Source of the DNA: an uncultured Oleiphilaceae bacterium
GTDB lineage: Bacteria; Pseudomonadota; Gammaproteobacteria; Pseudomonadales; Oleiphilaceae
Assembly (NCBI GenBank): GCA_913060665.1
Contig: CAJXUY010000022.1
Location: 1-64,000, forward strand
Direction of reading: 5' to 3'
Length of the DNA stretch: 64,000 bases
A model generated the notes under the pieces. That model was given only the letters and a program-made list of their open reading frames with translations, made no database searches and was not told the DNA's origin. A program made the translations under genes and the position numbers. Below, piece after piece: positions 54,888 through 64,000 of the stretch; position 1 is the first letter of the stretch, and every line of letters starts with the position of its first letter.

Positions 54888-55971
54888 ATGGAGTAGGGCT
54901 GCCCACCCTTGGGTGATGAAGATATTAGGGCGTGACTGGGTCGAATATATTGCTAGCAACACCATGAATGTGGTGACTCAAAAAGTCGACCCTTTTTTGT
55001 GGACTTATGACTGCAAGGCAGAGGTGGTGGCTATCCGCCAGGAAACACCCGACACAAAAACGTTCGTACTACTGCCTAATCAACACTTTAAACAACCTTT
55101 GCCGGGCCAGCACATAGAACTGAGTGCTGTAATTTCTGAGGGCGAAAAAGCAGAGTCCCGTTGTTACTCCCTCTCGATTATTGATGAAAATACAGTCTCT
55201 ATTACGGTAAAACGTAATCCCGAGGGCAAGGTCTCTAATTGGTTACATGATCATGTAGGTATTGGGGTGGTATTGAATATATCGTCCCCCAGAGGTGCGT
55301 TTATCTATAGAGGCCAAGAGAAACTTCTGTTCATCAGTGCAGGTGCAGGGATTACACCGTGCTTTTCGATTTTGAACGCATTGGAATCAACCGCTAAACG
55401 CCCGGATATCGCTTTTTATTACCGGTCAAGAACCCCAGAGGAGACTATTTTTAGATCTCAGCTAGAGAGTAACAAGGTACGTTCACCCGTTGATATTAGC
55501 TATTCCCGGTCAATAGAGCCCGATGATAGAGTGAACGTAATGCCCAATCAGCTGATGGATGCGTATCCAGATATTAAGGATCGACATATCTATCTCTGCG
55601 GCCCTGATGCGTTTAAGAAAGAGGTGCTTTCGTTTTTGGAATCAATTGAGTACGACTTTGATAACTTGGAGGTGGAGCATTTTGTTCGCTTTAATCAAGA
55701 CCTGACAACGCTTAGAAAGCTTGATGAAGATGTGACGGTTACGTTAAAGTCTCAAAATATTAGCTTTGTAATTGAAGCTGAAAACTGCGATCAAACACTG
55801 TTAGAAGCGGCGGAAAAGAAAGGAATCCATCTTGAGCATGGCTGTCGCTCTGGCATGTGTGGTACCTGCCGAACCAACCTTGTTTCTGGGCAGGTATCAG
55901 GTAATCAACTGGGTAAAACCATCTATCCATGCACGGCTTACCCCGCGTCCACTCAACTGATATTGGAATAA
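54877..55971 (+). CDS. ferredoxin reductase-type electron donor of the desaturase
   Basis: 364 residues. Flavin-binding RCYSLSI and NAD-binding GAGITPCFSIL (ferredoxin-NADP reductase type), then a C-terminal plant-type 2Fe-2S ferredoxin with CRSGMCGTCRTNLVSG and a last cysteine in YPCTAYP. It passes electrons from NAD(P)H to the desaturase. The ribosome site lies inside the desaturase gene; the two are coupled. Confidence 0.92.
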   Translation: MLSKWSRAAHPWVMKILGRDWVEYIASNTMNVVTQKVDPFLWTYDCKAEVVAIRQETPDTKTFVLLPNQHFKQPLPGQHIELSAVISEGEKAESRCYSLSIIDENTVSITVKRNPEGKVSNWLHDHVGIGVVLNISSPRGAFIYRGQEKLLFISAGAGITPCFSILNALESTAKRPDIAFYYRSRTPEETIFRSQLESNKVRSPVDISYSRSIEPDDRVNVMPNQLMDAYPDIKDRHIYLCGPDAFKKEVLSFLESIEYDFDNLEVEHFVRFNQDLTTLRKLDEDVTVTLKSQNISFVIEAENCDQTLLEAAEKKGIHLEHGCRSGMCGTCRTNLVSGQVSGNQLGKTIYPCTAYPASTQLILE

Positions 55972-55972
55972 T

Positions 55973-56941
55973 TTGAAAGCGACCAAAGGCTCAAAGCTGT
56001 CAGTTAAGAAAGCATTCAAAAAAGGCGAGCTTCACCCTAATAACCCTCATCGTGGTCGTTATGATCTAGTCGCGCTATGTAAATCGTCCCCTGAGTTAAA
56101 GGCCTTTATCAAGCCCAACCCGAAAGGGGATAACACCATTGATTTTAGTGATGAGAACGCGGTACTGTGCTTAAATAGAGCGCTTCTGGCTCATTACTAC
56201 CATGTCTCTAATTGGCAGATTCCCGAAGGCTACCTTTGCCCTCCGATTCCCGGTCGAGCGGACTATATACATTACGTTGCAGACCTTTTAGCTCTATGCT
56301 CCTCGCCTGAGCCTGAGCCTGAATCTGCAAACCTCGCCAAAAAGATTAAAGTGTTGGATGTCGGGACAGGTGCAAACTGTATTTACCCTATTATTGGTAG
56401 CCAATGTTATGGTTGGGCGTTTACTGCCACAGATATCGACCCTGTTTCCGTTAATTCAGCAAAGGCAATTGTTAAATCGAATACCTGCTTACAGGGTAAG
56501 GTTGACGTGGTGTTGCAGAAAGACGCTAAGTCAATATTTAAAGGAATTATTCAGCCCCACGATCATTTTTTATTGACCATCTGCAATCCGCCTTTTCACT
56601 CATCAATGGCTGAGGCCAAAGCGGGTAGTCAGCGTAAGTGGAAGAATCTCAATAAAGCAGGGGCGCCCTCGGCTAAAAAGAATGCTGAACCAAAACTAAA
56701 CTTCGGAGGGCAGAAGGCGGAGTTGTGGTGCCAAGGAGGTGAAATTACCTTTTTAACCCGTATGGCGAAAGAGAGTGTGGCGTTTGGTCATCAGGTCGCT
56801 TGGTTTACAAGTCTCGTATCCAAAAAGGAAAATGTTCGGCCGTTGCAAACGTTACTAGCGCAATTAGGCGCTAGTCAGGTTAAGGTGATTGATATGAGCC
56901 AAGGTCAGAAAGTGAGTCGACTGGTTGCCTGGAGGTTCTAG
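55973..56941 (+). CDS. rlmF: 23S rRNA (adenine-1618-N6)-methyltransferase RlmF
   Basis: 322 residues from a TTG start one base after the previous stop; no ATG occurs before the conserved start of the domain. LHPNNPHRGRYDL, LLAHYYHVSNWQIPEGYLCPP-type region, SAM motif VLDVGTGANCIYPIIG and catalytic CNPPFHSS match RlmF. TTG start plus the 1-base spacing implies expression coupled to the desaturase operon, an unusual partnership. Confidence 0.93.
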   Translation: MKATKGSKLSVKKAFKKGELHPNNPHRGRYDLVALCKSSPELKAFIKPNPKGDNTIDFSDENAVLCLNRALLAHYYHVSNWQIPEGYLCPPIPGRADYIHYVADLLALCSSPEPEPESANLAKKIKVLDVGTGANCIYPIIGSQCYGWAFTATDIDPVSVNSAKAIVKSNTCLQGKVDVVLQKDAKSIFKGIIQPHDHFLLTICNPPFHSSMAEAKAGSQRKWKNLNKAGAPSAKKNAEPKLNFGGQKAELWCQGGEITFLTRMAKESVAFGHQVAWFTSLVSKKENVRPLQTLLAQLGASQVKVIDMSQGQKVSRLVAWRF

Positions 56942-57066
56942 GTGATGACGCTATCTATTGGTTACTCATTAAGCATTTACATGGCGCTTAACTATAATAT
57001 CCTGTAAGCTGCACGGCCGCCAAATCGGTGGCTTTTATCATGCATGCAGTAACACGAGAACATTCT

Positions 57067-58341
57067 ATGAGTTTTGATTCCCTGGGCCTATCTGCCCCTA
57101 TTCTAGCGGCCGTAGCCGAGCAAGGTTATGACACGCCTTCACCTATTCAAGCGCAGGCAATCCCAGCGGTTATTGAAGGTAAGGATGTAATGGCGGCAGC
57201 CCAGACTGGCACAGGGAAGACAGCCGGATTTACATTGCCTTTGTTACAGCTGCTCTCTGAAGGTGAGCGGGCTCAAACTAATCAAGTAAGAGCATTGGTT
57301 CTAACACCTACTCGTGAGTTGGCAGCACAGGTGGGCGAAAGTGTGGCGACTTATGGTAAAAATCTACCGTTGCGATCGGCGGTGGTATTTGGTGGTGTTA
57401 AGATTAACCCGCAAATGATGAAGCTGCGCAAAGGGGTTGATGTATTGGTCGCTACGCCGGGGCGCTTGCTTGATCTTTATAGCCAAAACGCGATTAAGTT
57501 TAAGCAGCTTGAAGTGCTCGTTTTAGATGAAGCCGACCGTATGCTGGATATGGGATTTATCCATGATATTAAGAAGATATTGGCCTTATTGCCTAAAGAT
57601 CGCCAGAATCTGATGTTTTCAGCTACGTTTTCAGATGACATTCGCCAGCTGGCAAAAGGGTTAGTGAATAACCCAATTGAGATCTCTGTTTCTCCGCGTA
57701 ACACCACGGTTAAAGCTGTAGAACAGTGGGTTTATCCTGCAGATAAGGCAAAGAAATCAGCCATGTTGACTAAGCTGATTCAGGATAATAACTGGCAGCA
57801 AGTGTTGGTGTTCAGCAAAACCAAGCACGGCGCAAACCGGTTGACCAAACAGCTTGAAACCAGAGGCATTACCGCCGCTGCGATACATGGCAATAAAGGG
57901 CAGGGTGCTCGTACTAGAGCATTGGCTGATTTCAAGAGCGGGGCCGTTAGAGTACTGGTCGCAACCGATATTGCAGCTCGTGGACTCGATATTGATCAGC
58001 TACCTCAGGTCGTTAATTTTGACTTACCCAATGTGCCAGAAGATTATGTGCATCGAATAGGGCGTACAGGAAGGGCGGGTGCTAGCGGTCAGGCGGTCTC
58101 TCTTGTGTGTGCTGACGAGCTTAAGCTGCTTTCAGATATAGAACGTTTAATTGGTGAGCTGTTACCCCGTAAAGAAATTGACGGCTTTCAGCCGGTTAAC
58201 CCACTTCGTGAAACGCGTTTGGATACCCGCCCGCAAAAACCTAAAAAGCCGAAGAAGCCTAAGAAACCAAGAGTTGACCACAAAGATGGCCAACGTTCAG
58301 GTGAGAATGCTCGTGGACACAACCCTTGGAATAAAAAGTAA
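57067..58341 (+). CDS. rhlE: DEAD-box RNA helicase, RhlE type (copy 2)
   Basis: 424 residues from ATG 57067; an upstream in-frame start at 57028 lacks support. [73 protein letters not shown]. The basic tail has a [11 protein letters not shown] repeat. It is followed 36 bases later by rsuA; together they point to ribosome assembly. Confidence 0.92.
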   Translation: MSFDSLGLSAPILAAVAEQGYDTPSPIQAQAIPAVIEGKDVMAAAQTGTGKTAGFTLPLLQLLSEGERAQTNQVRALVLTPTRELAAQVGESVATYGKNLPLRSAVVFGGVKINPQMMKLRKGVDVLVATPGRLLDLYSQNAIKFKQLEVLVLDEADRMLDMGFIHDIKKILALLPKDRQNLMFSATFSDDIRQLAKGLVNNPIEISVSPRNTTVKAVEQWVYPADKAKKSAMLTKLIQDNNWQQVLVFSKTKHGANRLTKQLETRGITAAAIHGNKGQGARTRALADFKSGAVRVLVATDIAARGLDIDQLPQVVNFDLPNVPEDYVHRIGRTGRAGASGQAVSLVCADELKLLSDIERLIGELLPRKEIDGFQPVNPLRETRLDTRPQKPKKPKKPKKPRVDHKDGQRSGENARGHNPWNKK

Positions 58342-58377
58342 ACTATTACCAATATCGATCTGACTGAGTAATTATCT

Positions 58378-59073
58378 ATGCGTCTCGATAAATTTATATG
58401 TACTTGTACCGGTCTAAGCCGCATTCAGGCTAAACGTGTCATAGGTAAAGGCTTAGTTAAGGTCGATGGTGTTATTGAAAAAGACCAAAAGGTAAAAATA
58501 AACGATCAGAATGAAGTGGTATTTGACGGGCGTCACCTTCGTTTCTCTGGCCCTCGTTACATTATGCTAAACAAGCCTGATGGAGCAGTATGTACTTCTC
58601 TTGATGATGACTATCGTTCAGTATTCGACCTTTTTTACGACCTTGAACGATTAGAGGATTTATTAATTGCGGGCCGTCTTGATGCTGACACGACTGGCCT
58701 GCTACTGATTACTGATGATGGAAAGTGGTCTCATAGAATCACATCGCCTAAAAAACAATGTAAAAAATGTTACCGTGTTATCTCAGCAGAGGCCGTGCCT
58801 CAAGACGTGGTCGAGCAGTTTGCTAATGGTATTATGTTGAAAGGTGAAAAGCAGCCCACGCTGCCAGCAGAACTCGAAATTCTGTCGCCTACTGAGTCGC
58901 TATTAACTATCCATGAAGGCAAGTACCATCAAGTCAAACGTATGTTTGGCGCGATCAATAATCGCGTCGTTGAACTGCATCGAGAGCAGGTTGGCGATAT
59001 CGCACTTGATGAAGATCTTGAACCGGGTGAATGGCGTTATTTGACCGACGAAGAAATTGCCTCCGTTAAATAG
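58378..59073 (+). CDS. rsuA: 16S rRNA pseudouridine-516 synthase RsuA
   Basis: 231 residues. N-terminal S4-like domain MRLDKFICTCTGLSRIQAK, then the catalytic GRLDADTTGLLLITDDG with the essential aspartate, and YHQVKRMFGAI. Makes pseudouridine 516 in the small-subunit rRNA. Likely cotranscribed with rhlE. Confidence 0.95.
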   Translation: MRLDKFICTCTGLSRIQAKRVIGKGLVKVDGVIEKDQKVKINDQNEVVFDGRHLRFSGPRYIMLNKPDGAVCTSLDDDYRSVFDLFYDLERLEDLLIAGRLDADTTGLLLITDDGKWSHRITSPKKQCKKCYRVISAEAVPQDVVEQFANGIMLKGEKQPTLPAELEILSPTESLLTIHEGKYHQVKRMFGAINNRVVELHREQVGDIALDEDLEPGEWRYLTDEEIASVK

Positions 59074-59111
59074 CCAGCGAGGTATATTATCGTTGGGTAT
59101 CTGTGCCCGCT

Positions 59112-60569
59112 TTAATGCTCCTGCAACAAGCTCTTCAATGCAGTGATTCCTTCTTCTCGTTGATATTGGGTTGTATTAGCAAACCCTAGCACCAGACCCG
59201 TTTTTGTAGGTTTGTCATTGTAATAAGATGAGAGGGCGGAGCTTCCAAAGCCCTGTTGGTGAAAGTTCTTTTTCAGCGTTAGGTCATCAATGTTAGGTAT
59301 CTCGATGGCCAGATGCATACCGGCACTTTGTAAAATCGGGTTCACTTCTAGGGGGAGCTCCCTATTAATAAGGTCAATAAGGTGCTGCCATTTTTCTTGA
59401 TATAATAATCTCATCTTTCTTAGGTGCCGAACAAAATGCCCTTCGTTGATAAAGTCTGCTACAACGGCTTGTGTCAGCAGGGGAGATTCACCGCCCATAT
59501 AACTTTTGGCTTTAATAAACACTTTAACCAATGCCTCAGGCACGACCAAATAGCCCAAGCGGAGTGATGGAAACAGTGCTTTACTAAAGCTCCCCATATA
59601 GATCACAGGTGTTTGTTCTGCCATGCCTTGCAAGGCTGCGATAGGTTTATGAAAATAGTGGAACTCACTATCGTAATCATCCTCAATTAGCCAGGTGTTT
59701 TGTGTAGCGGCCCAGTCCAGTAATTTAAGTCGCTGAGATGCAGAGAGAATACCGCCCAGAGGGTATTGATGAGTGGGGGTGATGTACATTAATTTAGGTT
59801 TGAGTGTGCTCATGATGTTGCTGTTCTGTAGCGCTATTATATCGACCCCGTTTTCGCTCATGGGGCATGAAACCAACGATGCTCTTCGTGCCAAAAACGC
59901 TTTTCGCGCCCCTAAATAGCCAGGGCTTTCGACTAACACCGCATCGCCTTCATTTAATAATACTTGCGCACAAAGTGATATGGCCTGTTGAGCGCCTTGT
60001 GTGATGATGATTTGCTCAGGCTTGCAGCGCACACCTCGTGACAATTTTAAATATTCAGCAAGCGATTCTCGTAAAGGCGCGTACCCTTGATTGCCGTCAT
60101 AACCCATTAAACTGGTTCGATCTTGATGTCGCCTTTGAATTTGTAACCATGTTTTTTGTGGAAATGAGGATATGTCCGGTATTCCCGGCGTGAACGGCAG
60201 TATCTCTCCATGCTCCATAAGCGGTGTTTGGTTTAGGTACTGGGCGAAATTAGAAAGCTCAGGAAGAGCCCCTTTTTTATTCCAGCTAACGTTAGACGGG
60301 CTGGTAATGCCTTTGGGTAAGTCCGAAGTAACATATACACCTTTCCCTTGAATACTCTCCAAAAAGCCTTCTGATTTTAGCTGCTCCAATACGATAGTGA
60401 CCGTATTTCTACTGACATTCAGTTCTGACGCAAGGCGGCGAGATGAGGGGAGGCGAGAGCCGGATGACAGTCGCCCTGTGCAGATCCATTGCGTTAGTTG
60501 ATGTTGAAGTTGCTCTTGAAGGGGACGCCCAGTATTGAACTCGAATGATGAAAAAGAGGGCACTTCCAT
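59112..60569 (-). CDS. pdxR: MocR/PdxR-type GntR regulator with aminotransferase domain
   Basis: 485 residues: N-terminal GntR HTH (RLPSSRRLASELNVSRNTV) fused to a fold-type I aminotransferase domain with the PLP lysine in YMGSFSKALFPSLRLGYL. These proteins sense PLP. Divergent from a flavin oxidoreductase of the pyridoxamine-oxidase family, which fits a PdxR-like role. The gene name is by analogy. Confidence 0.88.
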   Translation of the reverse strand: MEVPSFSSFEFNTGRPLQEQLQHQLTQWICTGRLSSGSRLPSSRRLASELNVSRNTVTIVLEQLKSEGFLESIQGKGVYVTSDLPKGITSPSNVSWNKKGALPELSNFAQYLNQTPLMEHGEILPFTPGIPDISSFPQKTWLQIQRRHQDRTSLMGYDGNQGYAPLRESLAEYLKLSRGVRCKPEQIIITQGAQQAISLCAQVLLNEGDAVLVESPGYLGARKAFLARRASLVSCPMSENGVDIIALQNSNIMSTLKPKLMYITPTHQYPLGGILSASQRLKLLDWAATQNTWLIEDDYDSEFHYFHKPIAALQGMAEQTPVIYMGSFSKALFPSLRLGYLVVPEALVKVFIKAKSYMGGESPLLTQAVVADFINEGHFVRHLRKMRLLYQEKWQHLIDLINRELPLEVNPILQSAGMHLAIEIPNIDDLTLKKNFHQQGFGSSALSSYYNDKPTKTGLVLGFANTTQYQREEGITALKSLLQEH

Positions 60570-60571
60570 AA

Positions 60572-60618
60572 ACTGGCACCATGTATATTTATAAATTGGA
60601 TCTTATAAAGATACCAGT
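60572..60618. promoter_or_regulatory. inverted ACTGGYAYC repeats, likely PdxR sites
   Basis: ACTGGCACC at 60572-60580 and GATACCAGT (ACTGGTATC on the minus strand) at 60610-60618 face each other between pdxR and the divergent gene. MocR-type regulators bind such spaced half-sites. Confidence 0.5.
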
Positions 60619-60684
60619 AGGGCGCAATAATCGCCATATCAAGACATGCAATAGAGCAAAAGTACTTGGCAAAGGAGTTGAACG

Positions 60685-61266
60685 GTGAGCGAGGTCAGGT
60701 TTACAGAGCATAGTAAAGTGAGACGAGTATCTAAACGAGCAAGCTATGAGAAAGCAGATATTTATCAATTGGTTGATGATCTTAAGCTAGGGCATGTCGG
60801 GTTTATTGTTAATAATCGCCCGGTGGTGATTCCTTTGACGGTTTGGAGGGTTGGTGAACATCTATATTTACATGTGGCGAACAAGAGCCGTATACAGCGC
60901 CTAATTGAAAACGGCGGCGAATGCAGTATCTCCTTTGCTGAGTACAAAGAGTGGGTGATGTCGAAGTCTTCCTATCATCATAGCGCTAACTATCGTTCGG
61001 CTGTTTTATACTGCACCGGTAGCAGAGTGGTTGATGATCATGAGTTCGACCGTGCGTTTGAGGTGATTATTAACCAGGTTGAAGAAGGGCGTTGGGAGCA
61101 TGTTAGGTCACCCAATAAGCTAGAGCGTAAAGCAACTGCGCTGATGAAAATGACTATTAACGAAGGTTCATTTAAAGCGAGAACGGGTGGCCCGATAGAA
61201 GAGCCTGAAGACTTGGCGTTACCGGTATGGAATGGCACTAAGCCTGTGTGTCCATACCATCAGTAA
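60685..61266 (+). CDS. pyridoxamine 5'-phosphate oxidase-family flavoprotein
   Basis: 193 residues from GTG 60685 preceded by AAGGAG. The FMN-binding split barrel pattern is seen in GHVGFIVNNRPVVIPLTVW and HLYLHVANKSRIQRLIENG. Resembles the NimA-like branch more than PdxH. Divergent from pdxR and probably controlled by it, so a role in vitamin B6 or nitro-compound reduction is likely. Confidence 0.82.
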   Translation: MSEVRFTEHSKVRRVSKRASYEKADIYQLVDDLKLGHVGFIVNNRPVVIPLTVWRVGEHLYLHVANKSRIQRLIENGGECSISFAEYKEWVMSKSSYHHSANYRSAVLYCTGSRVVDDHEFDRAFEVIINQVEEGRWEHVRSPNKLERKATALMKMTINEGSFKARTGGPIEEPEDLALPVWNGTKPVCPYHQ

Positions 61267-61293
61267 CAATATGCGTTAATTTAATCATAGCCT

Positions 61294-61328
61294 CCTCCAA
61301 CAGTTATAACCTGAATGCTTGTTGGAGG
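61294..61328. terminator. hairpin between convergent genes
   Basis: CCTCCAACA pairs with TGTTGGAGG (9 bases, extended by further C/G pairs) across a 17-base loop. It lacks a clean T-run, so termination strength is uncertain. Confidence 0.5.
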
Positions 61329-61340
61329 GGAGCTACTTAA

Positions 61341-62048
61341 CTATTGTTCTGCAGCATGGGCTTCTACTGAAACCGCAACCGCTTGAGTGAGGGTCATCAC
61401 GACAACATCACCCACTTCAGATTTCTTAAGATTTTCTGGCTCACGAGCGGTAAACTCTTTAACCATACCGTTAGCGTCTTTCAGCTTGAAGGTATTGGCT
61501 TCGATGTTAATCTCTTCAACCGTAAACATTTCAATTTTTGAATCCATTACCGCGGCTGCTGGCATTTCACCTTCTTCTGCGCGTGCCGCTACTACGATTT
61601 CAGCGGCCCCTGCTTCAGCATTCTCAGCACTAAATACCTCGATCGTTAGATTTTTAATGATTTCAACCGTAATGGTGTCGCCGACGGTAACCTGATCTAA
61701 ATTACGCGCTTCTTCAGAAGCGGTAAATGTAACAGGCTTGCCTTCTTGATCATTAACAGTGACAACCCGAGTTTCATGGTTGATAGCTTCAACTTTTGAT
61801 GTGATGACGACTGCCACACTTGAAGATATCGCGGGCTTTCCTTCAGAGTCTGGAGCGACTTCCTCTTCGGAAACCTCAACATACACTTCTGCTTCATTGG
61901 CGGTTGAGGTGGATGCGACAGGTGTGGTTTCGGTCGTTTCTGTTGTGACACTCGTTTCTGCAGGGGCCTCTGTTTTACTATCGGTACAGGCAGATAGCGA
62001 AACGGTAAGGGTAATGAAAGCAGTCGTTAATAAGTTACGGGAGAACAT
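61341..62048 (-). CDS. predicted lipoprotein of unknown function
   Basis: 235 residues. Signal peptide with lipobox LSAC (cysteine near residue 21) and then a T/E/S-rich linker. Two related beta-rich halves follow, each with a pattern of TVNDQEGKPVTFTASEEARN and LKDANGMVKEFTAREPEN type, so the mature part appears to be an internal duplication. Strongly acidic. Function unknown; outer-membrane location is inferred. Confidence 0.75.
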   Translation of the reverse strand: MFSRNLLTTAFITLTVSLSACTDSKTEAPAETSVTTETTETTPVASTSTANEAEVYVEVSEEEVAPDSEGKPAISSSVAVVITSKVEAINHETRVVTVNDQEGKPVTFTASEEARNLDQVTVGDTITVEIIKNLTIEVFSAENAEAGAAEIVVAARAEEGEMPAAAVMDSKIEMFTVEEINIEANTFKLKDANGMVKEFTAREPENLKKSEVGDVVVMTLTQAVAVSVEAHAAEQ

Positions 62049-62166
62049 TGTTATTAGCCTTGTAAGTGGGTGAAATAGCGAGGTAAGTCTGCGGGCGTAG
62101 ATTAGATAACGCTGTTGTTACATAGTACTTTGAGGAAAAGAAAGAGACAAGAAGAACCGTATTACC

Positions 62167-62185
62167 TTGATGGCTAAGCCATCAA
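62167..62185. promoter_or_regulatory. perfect palindrome upstream of the lipoprotein gene
   Basis: TTGATGGCT-A-AGCCATCAA, nine-base arms, 119 bases before the lipoprotein start and 106 before the PilZ gene. A possible operator; no regulator is assigned. Confidence 0.45.
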
Positions 62186-62290
62186 CGATAGTCATTGATA
62201 TGCAAGGTTATTTTCCATTTATATTAAAAAATAGCCAACGGGGTAACAGAATCGATTTTTGGATCTACGTAAACTGGCTTATCACTGACA

Positions 62291-62710
62291 ATGAGGACCC
62301 ACCTTTTGAAAAATGATCTTCGCGCCAGAAAAAGAATGCCTACAGCGAATTTAACCTCAACCATACGGATATCAAAGGGGTTGTTAAAAAGTATTTGGGA
62401 AGACGCAAGACCTAAAGATTTTTCACTTTTTGGTATGTGTTTGAAGACTAATCGAGTTTACAGCCCCGGTGATAAAATAACCGTTTCTCTATCGCTTGAG
62501 TTAGATATGGGTGCTATTGAGGTTGAACAAATTACAGCAAACGTAATTCGGGTCAATAAACTGGTTGGCTTCTATGAATATGGCATTGAGTTTGATAAAA
62601 AAATCGTTAAAAATCCTAATAATGCTATCACGCTGAACATGATGCGAATTGAAAATTTTCTTGCTAAGCAAGGGGCACTGTCAGCAAAAATTGCCCAAAA
62701 GACGGCTTAA
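62291..62710 (+). CDS. PilZ-domain protein
   Basis: 139 residues. N-terminal LRARKRMP gives the RxxxR type motif that clamps cyclic di-GMP, which supports the upstream ATG at 62291 over 62336. A DFSLFGMCLKT segment takes the D/NxSxxG position, though altered, then a PilZ beta-barrel. Probably a cyclic di-GMP receptor acting on motility or polysaccharide. Binding is uncertain because the second motif is imperfect. Confidence 0.75.
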   Translation: MRTHLLKNDLRARKRMPTANLTSTIRISKGLLKSIWEDARPKDFSLFGMCLKTNRVYSPGDKITVSLSLELDMGAIEVEQITANVIRVNKLVGFYEYGIEFDKKIVKNPNNAITLNMMRIENFLAKQGALSAKIAQKTA

Positions 62711-62858
62711 TAAAGTTCACTTAATGGCCACCGCAAAGTACTGGTTATCACAGTTATGTCGTTAGCGCCATAACGTTTTGATGCCGGGTATCTCTGAACG
62801 CGATATACTGTCTACTGTTTTTAATAGAGGCTGAGCGTTCTTCAGAGGTGTTTCAGAA

Positions 62859-63260
62859 ATGCGAGTAAAACTGGATAACGGAAAAACATACGATATAGGC
62901 GCAATGTTTAAACCGACTAAAGTCGCCAGGGGAGAAGCTTGGGGCTTTTTTAGGGGTAATTTATCGGCTTGGCCGAAGGGGCTTATGATACCGGTAGAAT
63001 CTAAAACAACGTTCAGTGGGTTGTTTAAATGGTTATTGGTATTTCCTCTCCACACTCTTTCTTTGTTGATGTTATTGCCTTTGTGGATATTTGGCTACTC
63101 AACATACGCGTACTCATTTTTTACCAAAGCAGATGGAGAAAAACTCGAAGACTATCGCTCAAGTCTAAAGAAAGTATACGAAGACCTAAGTGATATAGAA
63201 GACCAATATGAATTTAAGAAGCGCTTGAAAGAAGAGATTGCCAAGATAAAACCGTATTGA
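62859..63260 (+). CDS. hypothetical protein with one membrane segment
   Basis: 133 residues. N-terminal 50 residues polar (LDNGKTYDIGAMFKPTKVA), hydrophobic span about 58-85 (LLVFPLHTLSLLMLLPLWIF), and a charged helical C-terminus. No family recognised. Next to a convergent LysE-family gene. Confidence 0.7.
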   Translation: MRVKLDNGKTYDIGAMFKPTKVARGEAWGFFRGNLSAWPKGLMIPVESKTTFSGLFKWLLVFPLHTLSLLMLLPLWIFGYSTYAYSFFTKADGEKLEDYRSSLKKVYEDLSDIEDQYEFKKRLKEEIAKIKPY

Positions 63261-63270
63261 TTATCGCGCG

Positions 63271-63888
63271 CTAACTCGATGCCAGCCATATTCCAACACC
63301 AATTAACAGCGTACCCGCAATTCGATTTAAATGCTCCAAGTTTCCCGACTTCATCATAAATGTGCGAAGCGACTTGCCACCGCCGGCATAGATAAGCAGA
63401 CAGGTAAATTCGAGTAGCAGAATCAGAAAAATAAGCTGAATCAACTGGGCTGTAAGAGGCTGTTCATAGTTCAAAAATGGCGGCAACAACGCTATAAAGA
63501 ATGCCCATCCCTTAGGGTTGGCAATAGCTGTGACAAAACCCTGAATGATGAAGGATTTTTTACTCATGACCGTGTTGTCGTCATCAAGGTTGAGGGCCAT
63601 CTTTCCTTTAGATTGCCACATCTGAATCCCAAGGTAGATAAGGTAAGCGCCCCCTGCATATTTCAGCACCACAAAGAGTGCAGGGTAGGTTAACATTAAC
63701 GCAGCGACCCCAACGGCTGAAAGAGATGCGACTAAACCAACACCGACTAATTCGCCTAACATCATCCAAAGTGTTTTACGTAGGCCAAACCGCATCCCCA
63801 TGGTGAGCGCGAGTGTCATGCACATGCCTGGCGTAATGGAGACAAAGAAGAAGGTGGGTATGAACACTAATAACGTAGCAATGGTCAT
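63271..63888 (-). CDS. LysE/RhtB-family amino acid exporter
   Basis: 205 residues with five or six membrane helices. Starts TLLVFIPTFFFVSITPGMCM, and has the conserved GMRFGLRKTLWMMLGELVG and a mid-protein NPKGWAFFIALLPPF. Exports an amino acid or homoserine lactone-like molecule. Last gene before the edge; nothing coding was seen in the final 112 bases. Confidence 0.92.
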   Translation of the reverse strand: MTIATLLVFIPTFFFVSITPGMCMTLALTMGMRFGLRKTLWMMLGELVGVGLVASLSAVGVAALMLTYPALFVVLKYAGGAYLIYLGIQMWQSKGKMALNLDDDNTVMSKKSFIIQGFVTAIANPKGWAFFIALLPPFLNYEQPLTAQLIQLIFLILLLEFTCLLIYAGGGKSLRTFMMKSGNLEHLNRIAGTLLIGVGIWLASS

Positions 63889-64000
63889 GTGCCGTTATCC
63901 GAATCAAAAAAGAACAGTCTACAGTTAACAAAGAGGTTTGGCTTTAATTATGTTGAAGCAAACTATACCTAAGCCATAAGGTGAATAAGGCGAGGTTGAA

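Overview
The window looks like chromosome from a marine-type gammaproteobacterium. The evidence is the housekeeping set trmA, rlmF, rsuA, sbcCD, radD, two rhlE-type helicases and a YihG-like acyltransferase, together with a choline uptake and oxidation cluster, a desaturase with its own reductase, and a PEP-CTERM protein. The DNA is moderately AT-rich, with longer AT-rich intergenic stretches in the first 19 kb. Genus cannot be assigned from the sequence alone. No rRNA, tRNA or CRISPR array was seen.

Region 1 (1-10.8 kb) is accessory in character. It opens with an rtcB-family RNA ligase directly coupled to prfH (peptide chain release factor H), followed by an unrecognised gene with an EIQSDW motif. 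A strong bidirectional terminator separates this from a six-gene minus-strand operon: a TetR regulator, a saccharopine-dehydrogenase-like reductase, a DUF2269 membrane protein, a DoxX-like membrane protein, a tiny low-molecular-weight phosphatase and an 890-residue SF2 helicase with membrane segments. Two matching palindromic operators lie in the divergent promoter between tetR and a plus-strand pair (unknown protein and HD-domain protein).

Region 2 (about 10.8-18.84 kb) is a Tn7-like transposon without CRISPR genes. It holds tnsA, a 71-residue protein resembling the TnsB N-terminus, tnsB, tnsC, a short TniQ on the opposite strand, a long TniQ/TnsD-like target selector with five tandem HTH-like modules, and one unknown cargo gene. 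Four regularly built TnsB-type sites mark the right end just upstream of a thioesterase gene. The left end could not be found with the same motif. This is the most interesting part of the window.

Region 3 (18.9-33.6 kb) is mostly core: thioesterase, MsbA-like exporter, periplasmic binding protein, a 515-base interval with terminator-like hairpins on both strands that may encode small RNAs, TrmA, nitroreductase, a DUF1439 protein with an FKBP isomerase, RhlE, a PEP-CTERM protein and SbcDC.

Region 4 (33.6-40.2 kb) is a choline module. A class III aminotransferase is divergent from choline dehydrogenase over a BetI-type operator, followed by the choX/choW/choV transporter with a terminator hairpin between choX and choW, and a decayed flavoprotein gene. 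Region 5 (40.3-64 kb) is mixed core: lytic transglycosylase, MATE exporter, quinone reductase with a divergent LysR regulator, a KefB-type antiporter with its quinone-reductase-like partner, SDR, flavoprotein, RadD, acyltransferase, desaturase and its ferredoxin reductase, RlmF, RhlE, RsuA, a PdxR-like regulator divergent from a flavin oxidoreductase, a lipoprotein, a PilZ protein, and a LysE exporter at the right edge.
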